A DNA stretch of 64,000 nt from Caballeronia calidae (GTDB taxonomy: Bacteria; Pseudomonadota; Gammaproteobacteria; Burkholderiales; Burkholderiaceae). Below the pieces are notes generated by a model. That model did not search any database, had not been told where the DNA came from, and saw only the letters and a list, made by a program, of their open reading frames with translations. The position numbers and the translations under genes were made by a program. The DNA is taken from contig NZ_FCOX02000018.1 in the NCBI RefSeq assembly GCF_900044055.2, forward strand, positions 62,001 through 126,000, written 5' to 3'. Shown here piece by piece: positions 9,471-18,388 of the stretch; the first letter of the stretch is position 1, and every line of letters starts with the position of its first letter.

Positions 9471-9529
9471 CGTCGAAGTGACGTCGAAGTAATATGCGCG
9501 CCGCTCGCACGGCGTGAGCGCGAATCAGG

Positions 9530-9567
9530 GCGGGCGAAGCTTTCGAAGCTTCGCCCGCTTTGTCTTT
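9530..9567 (+). terminator. Terminator of scoAB
   Basis: A perfect 13-bp stem (9530-9542 with 9546-9558) closes on a three-base loop and is followed by a T-rich stretch (TTTGTCTTTT). Confidence 0.8.
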
Positions 9568-9695
9568 TGCGGGCTCGGCTGCATCCGCCTTGCGTGCCGA
9601 CGGGGTCGTCCCGGGATCGTCCATTCGGCCAGCGGCGCTCGAACGGACCCGAGGGGCTTTACAATCGTTTCGACACTTGCCAACAGGGACTCTCC

Positions 9696-10616
9696 ATGAC
9701 CGCATCCATCGTCGTCGAAGCAGTTCATTCCGATCTGAGCGAGCCGCGCCAGCGCTTCGTGCAATGCGCGAGCCCGGCGGGTCTGCATCGCATCGCCTAC
9801 ACCGAGTGGGGCGATCCGGCGAATCCGCGCGTGCTCCTCTGCGTGCACGGCCTGACGCGCTCGGGCCGCGACTTCGACAAGCTCGCGCAGGCCTTCTCGC
9901 ACGACTATCGCGTCGTGTGCCCGGATGTGGTCGGGCGCGGCCTCTCGGAGTGGCTCGCCGATCCGCGCTTCTACGGCGTGGCGCAATATGTCGCCGATAT
10001 GGTCACGCTGATCGCGCGGCTGAATGTGGAAACGGTGGACTGGTTCGGCACGTCGATGGGCGGGCTCATCGGCATGGCGCTCGGCGGGCTGCCGAACACG
10101 CCGATCAGGAGGATGCTGCTCAACGACGTCGGGCCGCATATCGAGCCGATCGCGCTGCAGCGCATCGGCGAATATCTCGGCAAGGCGCCGCGCTTCGCGT
10201 CGCTCGACGAAGGCGTGCGGCATGCGGCGGCGCTCGCGGCGTCGTTCGGACCGTTGACCGACGAAGAGTGGCGCGGCATCAACACGCCGCTTCTGCACGA
10301 ACGCGACGGCGCATGGGAATTCCGCTACGACCCGCGCATCGCGCAGCCTTTCACGTCGGCCACCGACGAGCAGAACGCGGCGGGCGAGGCTTTCCTGTGG
10401 CATTCGCTCACGTCGATCAGGACGCCGGTGCTCGTCGTGCGCGGTGAGACATCGGATCTGCTGTCGCGCGAGACGGTCGCGCAGATGGTCGAGAAAGGCC
10501 AGGCCGTGACGAGCGCCGAGGCTGCCGGCGCGGGGCATGCGCCAGCCTTTCTTGCTGAAGATCAAATCGCTATCGCCAGGGGGTTCTTTCTCGAAAATGG
10601 CGGCAGCGGGGCATAA
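9696..10616 (+). CDS. Alpha/beta hydrolase
   Basis: A 306-residue alpha/beta-hydrolase-fold protein. It has the oxyanion-hole motif CVHGLTRSGRDF (residues 49-60), a nucleophile elbow GTSMGG with Ser120, and a late GAGHAPAF segment supplying the likely catalytic His. It may be an esterase or lactonase; the substrate is unknown. The ATG at 9696 follows a CAGGGA site. It lies between scoAB and the RidA gene in an acyl-CoA-related neighbourhood. Confidence 0.85.
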   Translation: MTASIVVEAVHSDLSEPRQRFVQCASPAGLHRIAYTEWGDPANPRVLLCVHGLTRSGRDFDKLAQAFSHDYRVVCPDVVGRGLSEWLADPRFYGVAQYVADMVTLIARLNVETVDWFGTSMGGLIGMALGGLPNTPIRRMLLNDVGPHIEPIALQRIGEYLGKAPRFASLDEGVRHAAALAASFGPLTDEEWRGINTPLLHERDGAWEFRYDPRIAQPFTSATDEQNAAGEAFLWHSLTSIRTPVLVVRGETSDLLSRETVAQMVEKGQAVTSAEAAGAGHAPAFLAEDQIAIARGFFLENGGSGA

Positions 10617-10679
10617 TATTGGGCTGAGCATACGTCGTTCATGCCTGTTTTTTCACCATTCATCGATCAGGAACACACA

Positions 10680-11033
10680 ATGGCAGTCATTCGTCATCAC
10701 GTCGGCCCGCGCTTGTCCGAGATCGCGATCCACAACGGCACGGTGTATCTGGCCGGCCAGATCGCCGAGGACACCGACCAGGACATCACCGGCCAGACGC
10801 GCGAAGTGCTCGGTCATGTCGATCGCTTGCTCGAGGAAGCGAACAGCGACAAGTCGCACCTGTTGTCGGTGCAGATCTATATCTCCGACCTCGTGCATTT
10901 CGACGGCATGAACGCCGTGTGGGACTCGTGGGTCGCTCAGGGCAGCACGCCGCCGCGCGCCACGGTCGAGGCGAAGCTGGCCAATCCGGCGTGCCTCGTC
11001 GAAATCGTCGTGGTGGCCGCGCAGCGCAGCTGA
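10680..11033 (+). CDS. RidA-family protein (enamine/imine deaminase type)
   Basis: The 117-residue protein is of YjgF/RidA family length and ends with the signature PPRATVEAKLANPACLVEI. Arg93 in this motif is the residue that contacts the substrate carboxylate in RidA-type enamine deaminases. The early segment reads VYLAGQIAED. It probably removes reactive enamines formed by PLP enzymes, but Rid subfamilies differ and this could be an RidA-like member of other specificity. It lies 44 bases upstream of relA and may be cotranscribed. Confidence 0.88.
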   Translation: MAVIRHHVGPRLSEIAIHNGTVYLAGQIAEDTDQDITGQTREVLGHVDRLLEEANSDKSHLLSVQIYISDLVHFDGMNAVWDSWVAQGSTPPRATVEAKLANPACLVEIVVVAAQRS

Positions 11034-11077
11034 TGCGTTGCCTCGCATGAAGTGATCGAAGTAGTGGCATCGCCCGT

Positions 11078-13312
11078 ATGACCGAGACCGCCGTTCCCGC
11101 CGAAACCCTGCCCGAGCCGTCCATCGACGACGCGCTCGCGTTCGTGCGCGAGCACGCGAAGGACGCGCGTGTCTCGACGGGCGAACTGCTCGCCGATCAC
11201 GCGGCGGGCACCGCGCGCATCATGCAGACGCTCAACGTCGATGCGCACGCGGTGGCGGCGGCGGCGCTCTTCGTACTGGCGCCGCATCTCGACGATCCCG
11301 AGAAGATCATCGGCGAGCGCTTCGGTCCGGAAGTGCAGCGGCTCGTCGGCGATGTGAGAAAGCTGTTGCGGCTGGGCTCGGTCAGCTCCCGCGCGACGCT
11401 CGCGGAACTGCCCGAGAACACGCGCGATGCGCAGGCCGCGCGCCGCGCGCAGGTCGAGGCGCTGCGCAAGATGCTGCTGGCGTTCGCACAGGACATCCGC
11501 GTCGTGCTCATCAGGCTCGCGTCGCGCGTGCAGACGCTGCGCTATCACGCCGCGCATAAAATCGATCCGTCGCCGGACGTGCCGCGCGAAACGCTCGAGA
11601 TCTATGCGCCGCTCGCCAATCGGCTCGGCATCTGGCAGTTGAAGTGGGAACTGGAGGATCTGTCGTTCCGCTTCGAGGATCCGGTCACCTACAAGCGCAT
11701 CGCGAAGCTTCTGGATGAAAAGCGCGTCGAGCGCGAAACCTATGTGACCGAGGCGATCGCGCGGCTGCAGAAGGAGCTCGACACCGCGCACATCAAGGCC
11801 GACGTGAGCGGGCGGCCGAAGCACATCTACAGCATCTGGAAGAAGATGCGCGGCAAGCATCTCGACTTCACCGAGCTGAACGACGTGCGCGCGTTTCGCG
11901 TGATCGTCGGCGACATCAAGGATTGCTACACGGTGCTCGGCATCGTGCACAACCTGTGGCAGCCGGTGCCGCGCGAGTTCGACGATTACATCTCGCGTCC
12001 CAAGCCCAACGGCTACAAGTCGCTCCATACGGTCGTGATCGGCGACGATGGCCGCGCGTTCGAAGTGCAGATCCGTACCTACGAGATGCATCAGTTCGCC
12101 GAGTATGGCGTGGCCGCGCACTGGCGCTACAAGGAAGCGGGCGCGCGCGGCTATGCCGGGCAGGTGACGGCGAGCGAGAAATACGACGAGAAGATCGCGT
12201 GGCTGCGCCAGCTTCTCGCGTGGAAGGATGACGTCGAGGGCGAGGGGGAAGGCGAACAGCGGAGCTGGCAGCATCTGCGCGACGCCACGCTCGACGACGA
12301 CCACATCTACGTGCTCACGCCGCAGGCGCGCGTGATCGCGTTGCCTCAGGGCGCGACCGCCGTCGATTTCGCGTATCACCTGCATAGCGAGCTCGGGCAT
12401 CGCTGCCGCGGCGCACGCGTCGACGGCGCGATGGTGCCGCTCAACACGCCTTTGCAGAACGGGCAGACGGTCGAGATCGTCGCGGTGAAGGAGGGCGGGC
12501 CGTCGCGCGACTGGCTCAATCCGCAGCTCGGCTATCTGCACAGCCCGCGGGCGCGGCAGAAAGTGCGGTCCTGGTTCCTCTCGGCGGACGCGGCGGAGAA
12601 CATCGCCGCCGGACGGACGATCGTCGAAAAGACCTTGCAGCGCGAAGGAAAGACATCGGTCAGCCTGGATCAACTCGCGACGAAACTCGGCTTCAAGACG
12701 CCGGAAGACCTTTACTCGGTGGTCGCGAAGGAAGAGTTCAGCCTGCGCAACATCGAGCACGCGCTCTCAGACACACCGCCGCCCGAGCCCGAGCCGGAGG
12801 CGCCCGAGCAGTTCGAGAAGCGCAGCAGCGGGCAGAGCGTCGCGCATGGGGCGTCGACGGGCGTGCTCGTCGTCGGCGTCGATGCGCTGCTCACGCAGCT
12901 CGCGCGCTGCTGCCGTCCGGCGCCGCCCGATCCGATCGCCGGCTTCGTCACGCGCGGCAAGGGCATGTCGGTGCATCGCACCGATTGCGCGACCTTCAAG
13001 CGCATGGCGCAGCGCTCGCCCGAGCGCGTGCTGCACACGACATGGTCCGCCGACGTGATGGACGGTCGCGGTTCGTCGGTGTATCCGGTGGATCTGGCGG
13101 TGGAATCGGCGGACCGGCAAGGCTTGCTGCGTGATATCTCCGAAGTCTTCGCGCGCGAGAAGATCAATGTGATCGGCGTGAAGAGTCAGAGCCGCAGAAA
13201 CATCGCATATATGCAGTTCACTGTCGAAGTGTCGAATGCGGCGCAGATTCAGCGCGCGTGCACGCTGCTCGGCGAAGTGCAGGGCGTGATTCGCGCGTCG
13301 CGGCGGGCGTAG
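11078..13312 (+). CDS. relA: (p)ppGpp synthetase RelA
   Basis: This cytoplasmic stringent-response enzyme makes (p)ppGpp from GTP/GDP and ATP on stalled ribosomes. The 744 residues contain an N-terminal HD-like region in which the metal-binding HD pair is lost (FVLAPHLDD). The synthetase domain is at about 230-380 (RPKHIYSIWKKM, REFDDYISRPKPNGYKSLHT, then the YGVAAHWRYKE segment). A TGS domain follows at about 405-465 and an ACT domain at the C-terminus. The EFDD sequence is the acidic charge motif of monofunctional RelA, whereas SpoT/Rel has RxKD. A SpoT must therefore exist elsewhere. The gene is followed by the tRNA-Val gene. Confidence 0.96.
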   Translation: MTETAVPAETLPEPSIDDALAFVREHAKDARVSTGELLADHAAGTARIMQTLNVDAHAVAAAALFVLAPHLDDPEKIIGERFGPEVQRLVGDVRKLLRLGSVSSRATLAELPENTRDAQAARRAQVEALRKMLLAFAQDIRVVLIRLASRVQTLRYHAAHKIDPSPDVPRETLEIYAPLANRLGIWQLKWELEDLSFRFEDPVTYKRIAKLLDEKRVERETYVTEAIARLQKELDTAHIKADVSGRPKHIYSIWKKMRGKHLDFTELNDVRAFRVIVGDIKDCYTVLGIVHNLWQPVPREFDDYISRPKPNGYKSLHTVVIGDDGRAFEVQIRTYEMHQFAEYGVAAHWRYKEAGARGYAGQVTASEKYDEKIAWLRQLLAWKDDVEGEGEGEQRSWQHLRDATLDDDHIYVLTPQARVIALPQGATAVDFAYHLHSELGHRCRGARVDGAMVPLNTPLQNGQTVEIVAVKEGGPSRDWLNPQLGYLHSPRARQKVRSWFLSADAAENIAAGRTIVEKTLQREGKTSVSLDQLATKLGFKTPEDLYSVVAKEEFSLRNIEHALSDTPPPEPEPEAPEQFEKRSSGQSVAHGASTGVLVVGVDALLTQLARCCRPAPPDPIAGFVTRGKGMSVHRTDCATFKRMAQRSPERVLHTTWSADVMDGRGSSVYPVDLAVESADRQGLLRDISEVFAREKINVIGVKSQSRRNIAYMQFTVEVSNAAQIQRACTLLGEVQGVIRASRRA

Positions 13313-13368
13313 TCAACCGGAGTATTGAACGGATCGGCGAATATTTTCTTTTTTCTGAAGATAAGCAC

Positions 13369-13397
13369 TTGCCAAGTTTAGAAACGCTCCATATAAT
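13369..13397 (+). promoter_or_regulatory. Sigma-70 promoter of tRNA-Val
   Basis: TTGCCA (13369-13374) and a consensus TATAAT (13392-13397) are separated by 17 bases. The -10 hexamer ends 12 bases before the mature tRNA 5' end, as expected for a stable-RNA gene. Confidence 0.8.
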
Positions 13398-13409
13398 CTC
13401 ACTTCTTTC

Positions 13410-13486
13410 AGGCTCGTAGCTCAGCTGGTTAGAGCACCACCTTGACATGGTGGGGGTCGTTGGTTCGAGTCCAATCGAGCCTACCA
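13410..13486 (+). tRNA. tRNA-Val (anticodon GAC)
   Basis: A 77-base cloverleaf with acceptor stem AGGCTCG / CGAGCCT, D-stem GCTC / GAGC, anticodon stem CCACC / GGTGG around loop TTGACAT, and T-arm loop TTCGAGT. A genome-encoded CCA ends at 13486. The anticodon GAC occupies 13444-13446 and reads valine codons GUC and GUU. It sits between relA and thrS. Confidence 0.97.
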
Positions 13487-13665
13487 ACGAAATCGAGGCT
13501 TCGGCGAGTGCAGGTTCGTCAGAGTTTCAACCCGCAAGAAGCGCTTGGCGCAAAAGGCGAAAAATAATGGCACGTCGAACGTTGACCGAAACAACTTCGG
13601 AGCGACGCTAGTCGAGGACCTAATTCGCCTTCTGCCAAATTGTTTCGCGGTATGTGTGAAAAGTG

Positions 13666-13702
13666 AATGCGGCCCCTCGATAGCGGGGCCGCATTTTTTT
13701 TG
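13666..13702 (+). terminator. Terminator downstream of tRNA-Val
   Basis: An 11-bp stem (13666-13676 with 13685-13695) is followed by a run of T residues. It separates the tRNA-Val transcript from the thrS leader. The 180 bases between the tRNA and this hairpin hold no convincing gene. Confidence 0.85.
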
Positions 13703-13782
13703 CCTTTCGATTTTCGATACGAAATCGGGCGGCAATGCTTAATCGAAATCGCCCGGCGTGCGCCGGCGTCTTGGAGAACGAT
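13703..13782 (+). promoter_or_regulatory. thrS: thrS leader with competing hairpins
   Basis: The 80 bases before thrS can fold in alternative ways. CGGGCG (13726-13731) can pair with CGCCCG (13750-13755), or the latter can instead join a local CCGGC / GCCGG hairpin (13753-13766). The ribosome-binding GGAG is at 13773-13776. E. coli ThrRS represses its own translation by binding its leader; whether this leader does the same is inference only. Confidence 0.35.
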
Positions 13783-15690
13783 ATGGTATCGGTACGTTTG
13801 CCTGATGGGTCGGTCCGACAATACGACCACCCGGTGACCGTCGCGGAAGTCGCGGCTTCGATCGGCACGGGCCTTGCCAAGGCGGCGCTCGCCGGCAAGC
13901 TCAACGGCGAGCTCGTCGATACCTCGTTTCTGATCGACAAGGATTCTTCGCTCGCCATCGTCACTGACAAAGACCCGGAAGGCGTCGATGTCGTACGTCA
14001 CTCGACCGCGCACCTGCTCGCGTACGCGGTGAAGGACCTGTTTCCCGAAGCGCAGGTGACCATCGGGCCGGTCATCGACAACGGCTTCTACTACGACTTC
14101 TCGTACAGCCGTCCCTTCACGCCCGAAGATCTCGAGAAGATCGAAAAGCGCATGCAGGAGCTCGCGAAGAAGGACGAGCCGGTGTCGCGCCGCGTGGTGT
14201 CGCGCGACGAGGCGGTGGAATACTTCAAGAGCATCGGCGAGAAGTACAAGGCGGAGATCATCCAGTCGATTCCGGATAGCGATGAAATCAGGCTCTATGG
14301 GCACGGCAACTTCATCGACCTGTGCCGCGGCCCGCACGTGCCGTCCACCGGCAAGCTGAAGGTCTTCAAGCTGATGAAGGTCGCGGGCGCATACTGGCGC
14401 GGCGACTCGAAGAACGAGCAGCTTCAGCGCATTTACGGCACTGCGTGGACGAAGAAGGAAGATCAGGAACAGTACCTGCACATGCTCGAAGAAGCCGAGA
14501 AGCGCGATCACCGCAAGCTCGGCAAGCAGCTCGACCTGTTCCATCTGCAGGATGAAGCGCCGGGCATGGTGTTCTGGCATCCGAAGGGTTGGTCGCTGTG
14601 GCAGCAGGTCGAGCAGTACATGCGCCGTCGCGTGAACGAGGCCGGTTACCTCGAGATCAAGACCCCGATGGTGATGGACCGCTCGCTGTGGGAGGCGTCG
14701 GGCCACTGGCAGAACTATCGTGAAAACATGTTCACGACCGAATCGGAAAAGCGCGACTACGCGATCAAGCCGATGAACTGCCCGGGCCACGTTCAGGTGT
14801 TCAACCACGGTCTGCGTTCGTACCGCGACCTGCCGCTGCGTTACGCGGAGTTCGGCTCGTGCCATCGCAACGAGCCGTCGGGCGCGCTGCACGGCCTGAT
14901 GCGCGTGCGCGGCTTCGTTCAGGACGATGCGCACATTTTCTGCACCGAAGACCAGTTCATCGCGGAATCGATCGCGTTCAATACGCTGGCGATGAGCGTG
15001 TACAAGGATTTCGGCTTCGATCACATCGACATCAAGTTGTCGCTGCGTCCCGAGCAGCGCGCGGGCACCGACGAAACCTGGGATCGCGCGGAGCAGGGCT
15101 TGCGCGAGGCGCTGACCGCGTGCGGTCTGCAGTGGGAGGAGCTCGCCGGCGAAGGCGCGTTCTACGGTCCGAAGATCGAGTACCACATCAAGGACGCGCT
15201 CGGCCGTTCGTGGCAGTGCGGCACGCTGCAACTCGACATGGTGCTGCCGGAGCGCCTCGGCGCGGAATACGTGGCGGAGGACAACAGCCGTCGCCGTCCG
15301 GTGATGCTGCACCGCGCGATCGTCGGTTCCATGGAGCGTTTCCTCGGCATTCTGATCGAGCACCATGCTGGTGCAATGCCGCCGTGGCTCGCGCCGATCC
15401 AGGCCGTTGTATTGAATATTGCCGAAAGTCAGGCCGAATATGCCGGTAATCTGGCCCAATCGTTGCAAAAACAAGGGCTTAGAGTGGAGTCCGATTTGCG
15501 CAATGAGAAGATTAGCTATAAAATACGCGAGCACACGCTGCAAAAGGTTCCGTATTTGCTGGTCGTCGGGGACAAGGAGCGTGATGCGCAATCCGTAGCC
15601 GTGCGTGCTCGTGGCGGTGTCGACCTCGGCGTGATGCCGGTCGACGCATTCCTCGAACGTCTGCAGCAGGAAGTGCGGGCGTTCAAGTAA
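13783..15690 (+). CDS. thrS: Threonyl-tRNA synthetase
   Basis: This enzyme charges tRNA-Thr in the cytoplasm. The 635 residues match the usual length. It has an N-terminal TGS domain (1-62) and the editing domain with [10 protein letters not shown] (His pair near 75). The class II core has [10 protein letters not shown] and the motif 2 region [20 protein letters not shown]. An anticodon-binding domain occupies about the last 100 residues. The ATG at 13783 lies behind a GGAG site; an upstream in-frame ATG at 13735 would override the leader structure and is not favoured. It heads the thrS-infC-rpmI-rplT cluster. Confidence 0.97.
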   Translation: MVSVRLPDGSVRQYDHPVTVAEVAASIGTGLAKAALAGKLNGELVDTSFLIDKDSSLAIVTDKDPEGVDVVRHSTAHLLAYAVKDLFPEAQVTIGPVIDNGFYYDFSYSRPFTPEDLEKIEKRMQELAKKDEPVSRRVVSRDEAVEYFKSIGEKYKAEIIQSIPDSDEIRLYGHGNFIDLCRGPHVPSTGKLKVFKLMKVAGAYWRGDSKNEQLQRIYGTAWTKKEDQEQYLHMLEEAEKRDHRKLGKQLDLFHLQDEAPGMVFWHPKGWSLWQQVEQYMRRRVNEAGYLEIKTPMVMDRSLWEASGHWQNYRENMFTTESEKRDYAIKPMNCPGHVQVFNHGLRSYRDLPLRYAEFGSCHRNEPSGALHGLMRVRGFVQDDAHIFCTEDQFIAESIAFNTLAMSVYKDFGFDHIDIKLSLRPEQRAGTDETWDRAEQGLREALTACGLQWEELAGEGAFYGPKIEYHIKDALGRSWQCGTLQLDMVLPERLGAEYVAEDNSRRRPVMLHRAIVGSMERFLGILIEHHAGAMPPWLAPIQAVVLNIAESQAEYAGNLAQSLQKQGLRVESDLRNEKISYKIREHTLQKVPYLLVVGDKERDAQSVAVRARGGVDLGVMPVDAFLERLQQEVRAFK

Positions 15691-15737
15691 GTCACTCGCA
15701 GCGCGGCTTGTTTTTTCATTTTTAGAGGAAACGTAAC

Positions 15738-16265
15738 ATCGCTACTGATAAGTCGTCACATCGCATCAACGGTGAAATCACCGCACCGGAAGTGCGCTTG
15801 GTCGGAGTGGACAACGAGCCGCTCGGTATCGTGAAACTGGCCGAGGCTTTCCGTCAGTCGGAACAGCTCGATGTGGATCTCGTCGAAATCGCGCCGCAGG
15901 CTTCACCGCCTGTCTGCCGTTTGATGGACTACGGCAAGTTCAAGTATTCGGAAGCGAAGAAGCAGCACGAGGCGAAGTTGAAGCAGAAGATCGTGCAGGT
16001 GAAGGAAGTCAAATTCCGCCCCGGCACGGATGACGGTGACTATAACGTCAAGCTGCGCAACCTCACGCGCTTCCTCGAAGACGGCGACAAGACGAAAATC
16101 ACGTTGCGTTTCCGCGGTCGCGAAATGGCGCACCAGGAAATCGGCATGCGCATGCTCGAACGTCTGAAGACGGATCTGGATGAATACGGCCAGGTCGAGC
16201 AGATGCCGAAGATGGAAGGGCGCCAGATGATCATGGTGCTTGCCCCGAAAAAGAAGGGTAAGTAA
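15738..16265 (+). CDS. infC: Translation initiation factor IF-3 (AUC start codon)
   Basis: IF-3 binds the 30S subunit, blocks premature 50S joining and rejects non-canonical start codons. The 175-residue frame begins with ATC at 15738, eight bases after an AGAGGA ribosome-binding site. An in-frame TAG lies at 15723-15725 and no ATG, GTG or TTG occurs between it and the ATC. The first standard start (GTG at 15792) would delete the conserved [15 protein letters not shown] segment. In E. coli the infC start is AUU and underlies autoregulation; the same logic likely applies here. It lies 47 bases after thrS. Confidence 0.95.
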   Translation: MATDKSSHRINGEITAPEVRLVGVDNEPLGIVKLAEAFRQSEQLDVDLVEIAPQASPPVCRLMDYGKFKYSEAKKQHEAKLKQKIVQVKEVKFRPGTDDGDYNVKLRNLTRFLEDGDKTKITLRFRGREMAHQEIGMRMLERLKTDLDEYGQVEQMPKMEGRQMIMVLAPKKKGK

Positions 16266-16497
16266 CCGCAGGCAGTAAGGTGATGGATCGCGCGCCGTCG
16301 AAAGGCGGTCGGCGCGGCATTGCCGGCAGTTTCAGATCGGCGTCACCCCGGTGGCGTCGGTCATGAAAAGCGGCGGTTCTTCACTGAGCCGTTCGCACAC
16401 AAGTGGAGCGTGGGTTTCGAAGGGCGGGGAGCGGTCCTGGCCAGTATGGACGGATCAGCCGCACACCCATGACCATCTAATAAACTGGAGTTGTTTC
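16266..16497 (+). promoter_or_regulatory. infC-rpmI intergenic leader
   Basis: These 232 bases lack a credible gene. A perfect 7-bp inverted repeat (16291-16297 with 16310-16316) and other GC-rich pairings suggest a structured leader. Ribosomal protein L20 autoregulates the rpmI-rplT mRNA in other bacteria through such leaders, but no L20-binding site could be identified by eye. Confidence 0.3.
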
Positions 16498-16695
16498 ATG
16501 CCGAAGATGAAGACCAAGAAGAGTGCTGCAAAGCGCTTCGTGGTGCGTCCGGGCGGTACCGTCAAGCGCGGTCAAGCGTTCAAGCGCCACATTCTTACCA
16601 AGAAAACCACCAAGAACAAACGCCATCTGCGTGGCGCCACGGCCGTTCATGATTCCGATCTGAACTCCGTCCGCGCAATGCTGCCGTTCGCCTAA
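16498..16695 (+). CDS. rpmI: 50S ribosomal protein L35
   Basis: A 65-residue, lysine-rich L35 of normal length, beginning [13 protein letters not shown] and containing [19 protein letters not shown]. It binds 23S rRNA in the large subunit. The start follows a CTGGAG site. It lies 28 bases upstream of rplT, the standard order. Confidence 0.97.
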
Positions 16696-16723
16696 CCTCA
16701 ACTGACACTCCAAGGAGAGCAAC

Positions 16724-17083
16724 ATGCCTCGAGTAAAACGTGGGGTTACCGCACGGGCCCGTCACAAGAAGATCATCCGTCTGGCCAAGGGTTACCGCGG
16801 CCGTCGCAATAACGTCTATCGCATCGCCAAGCAGGCGGTCATGCGCGCAGGCCAGTACGCCTACCGCGATCGCCGCAACAAGAAGCGTGTGTTCCGCGCT
16901 CTGTGGATCACGCGTATCAACGCGGCGGTGCGTCAGCACGACATGACCTACAGCGTGTTCATCAATGGCCTGAAGAAGGCTTCGATCGAACTCGACCGCA
17001 AGGTGCTGGCTGACATGGCTGTGTTCGACAAGGCTGCTTTTGCTGCGATCGTGAAGCAGGTGAAAGCCGCCGTTGCAGCCTAA
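16724..17083 (+). CDS. rplT: 50S ribosomal protein L20
   Basis: A 119-residue L20 with the typical [16 protein letters not shown] start and the basic [17 protein letters not shown] segment. It is an early assembly protein of the 50S subunit and a translational repressor of its own operon in other bacteria. The start follows an AAGGAGAG site. A terminator at about 17150 separates it from pheS. Confidence 0.97.
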   Translation: MPRVKRGVTARARHKKIIRLAKGYRGRRNNVYRIAKQAVMRAGQYAYRDRRNKKRVFRALWITRINAAVRQHDMTYSVFINGLKKASIELDRKVLADMAVFDKAAFAAIVKQVKAAVAA

Positions 17084-17149
17084 TTGCGAAATTAGTACTG
17101 CGTGGTTCGCCTGAGCGTCATCGAGTGGTAGACGGTGGCGCGAAGGCAG

Positions 17150-17180
17150 AAAACGGGGCTCTCACCGAGCCCCGTTTTTG
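17150..17180 (+). terminator. Terminator or attenuator between rplT and pheS
   Basis: A 12-bp stem (17150-17161 with 17167-17178) with a short loop ends in a run of T residues. It lies 106 bases before pheS. No phenylalanine-rich leader peptide like E. coli pheM was seen, so simple termination is more likely than attenuation. Confidence 0.8.
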
Positions 17181-17285
17181 TTGGTCGGACGGTTTTGCTT
17201 ATTCTCGCGGTCCGCATGTGCCAAGCACTGCGTGGATGAGCAAAACCGAACCTCAGTTTGAATTCGACGTTAAAAGATGGGATCA

Positions 17286-18299
17286 ATGGATCTGGACCAG
17301 ATTGTCGCCGACGCGAAAAGCGCCTTTGAACACGCCGCCGATACCACCACGCTCGAAAACGAGAAGGCGCGGTTTCTCGGCAAGTCCGGCGCGCTGACCG
17401 ATTTGCTGAAGGGCCTGGGCAAGCTCGACCCGGAAGCGAAGAAGACCGAAGGCGCGCGCATCAATCAGGCGAAGCAGCAGGTCGAGGCCGCGCTGAACGC
17501 GCGCCGCCAGGCGCTCGCGGATGCGCTGCTCAACCAGCGCCTCGCGGCGGAAGCCATCGATGTCACGCTGCCCGGACGCGGCGCGGGCGCGGGCACGCTG
17601 CATCCCGTGATGCGCACGTGGGAGCGCGTCGAGCAGGTGTTCCGCACGATCGGCTTCGACGTCGCCGATGGTCCCGAGATCGAAACCGACTGGTACAACT
17701 TCACCGCGTTGAACAGCCCGGAGAACCATCCGGCGCGCTCGATGCAGGATACCTTCTACGTCGACGGCAAGGACGCCGACGGCCGGCCGCTCCTGCTTCG
17801 CACGCACACGAGCCCGATGCAGGTGCGCTACGCGCGCATGAACAAGCCGCCGATCAAGGTGATCGTGCCGGGCCGCACGTATCGCGTCGACAGCGACGCC
17901 ACGCACTCGCCGATGTTCAACCAGGTCGAAGGCCTGTGGATCGAAGAGAACATCAGCTTTGCCGATCTGAAGGGCGTCTACACCGATTTTCTGAAGAAGT
18001 TTTTCGAGCGCGACGACATTCTCGTGCGCTTCCGTCCGTCGTACTTTCCGTTCACGGAGCCGTCCGCCGAGATCGACATGATGTTCGAGCACGGCAAGAA
18101 CGCGGGCAAATGGCTGGAAATCTCCGGCTCGGGTCAGGTGCATCCGACCGTCATCCGCAACATGGGCCTCGACCCGGAGCGCTATATCGGCTTCGCGTTC
18201 GGCAGCGGCCTCGAGCGTCTGACGATGCTGCGCTACGGCGTGCAGGATTTGCGTCTGTTCTTCGAGAACGATCTGCGTTTCCTGCGCCAGTTCGCGTAA
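17286..18299 (+). CDS. pheS: Phenylalanyl-tRNA synthetase alpha subunit
   Basis: The catalytic alpha chain of the alpha2-beta2 enzyme that charges tRNA-Phe. The 337 residues fit the family. After an N-terminal coiled-coil region (about 1-90) comes the class II core with [20 protein letters not shown] (motif 2 region) and [20 protein letters not shown] (motif 3). I prefer the ATG at 17286, giving the family N-terminus [11 protein letters not shown], over an in-frame ATG nine bases upstream. It is followed by pheT after 89 bases. Confidence 0.97.
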   Translation: MDLDQIVADAKSAFEHAADTTTLENEKARFLGKSGALTDLLKGLGKLDPEAKKTEGARINQAKQQVEAALNARRQALADALLNQRLAAEAIDVTLPGRGAGAGTLHPVMRTWERVEQVFRTIGFDVADGPEIETDWYNFTALNSPENHPARSMQDTFYVDGKDADGRPLLLRTHTSPMQVRYARMNKPPIKVIVPGRTYRVDSDATHSPMFNQVEGLWIEENISFADLKGVYTDFLKKFFERDDILVRFRPSYFPFTEPSAEIDMMFEHGKNAGKWLEISGSGQVHPTVIRNMGLDPERYIGFAFGSGLERLTMLRYGVQDLRLFFENDLRFLRQFA

Positions 18300-18388
18300 C
18301 GCGACAACGCGACTGCCTTGCCTGCGACGTTCGGCGCTCAGATGAGATGCCGGACGAGAGACTCCAAACATTTCGAACGTAGACACAC

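Noticed and set aside
10937..12760. 607-codon open frame on the minus strand opposite relA
   Set aside because: It mirrors the codon pattern of relA in GC-rich DNA, has Arg/His/Asp-rich composition and no recognisable domain.
13545..13742. 65-codon ORF between tRNA-Val and thrS
   Set aside because: It reads through a strong terminator and has no ribosome-binding site or conserved feature.
13519..15591. 690-codon open frame on the minus strand opposite thrS
   Set aside because: Runs across the tRNA-Val terminator and thrS; composition unlike a protein and no motif.
17084..17285. Phenylalanine attenuator leader peptide before pheS
   Set aside because: No short ORF rich in Phe codons precedes the terminator hairpin.
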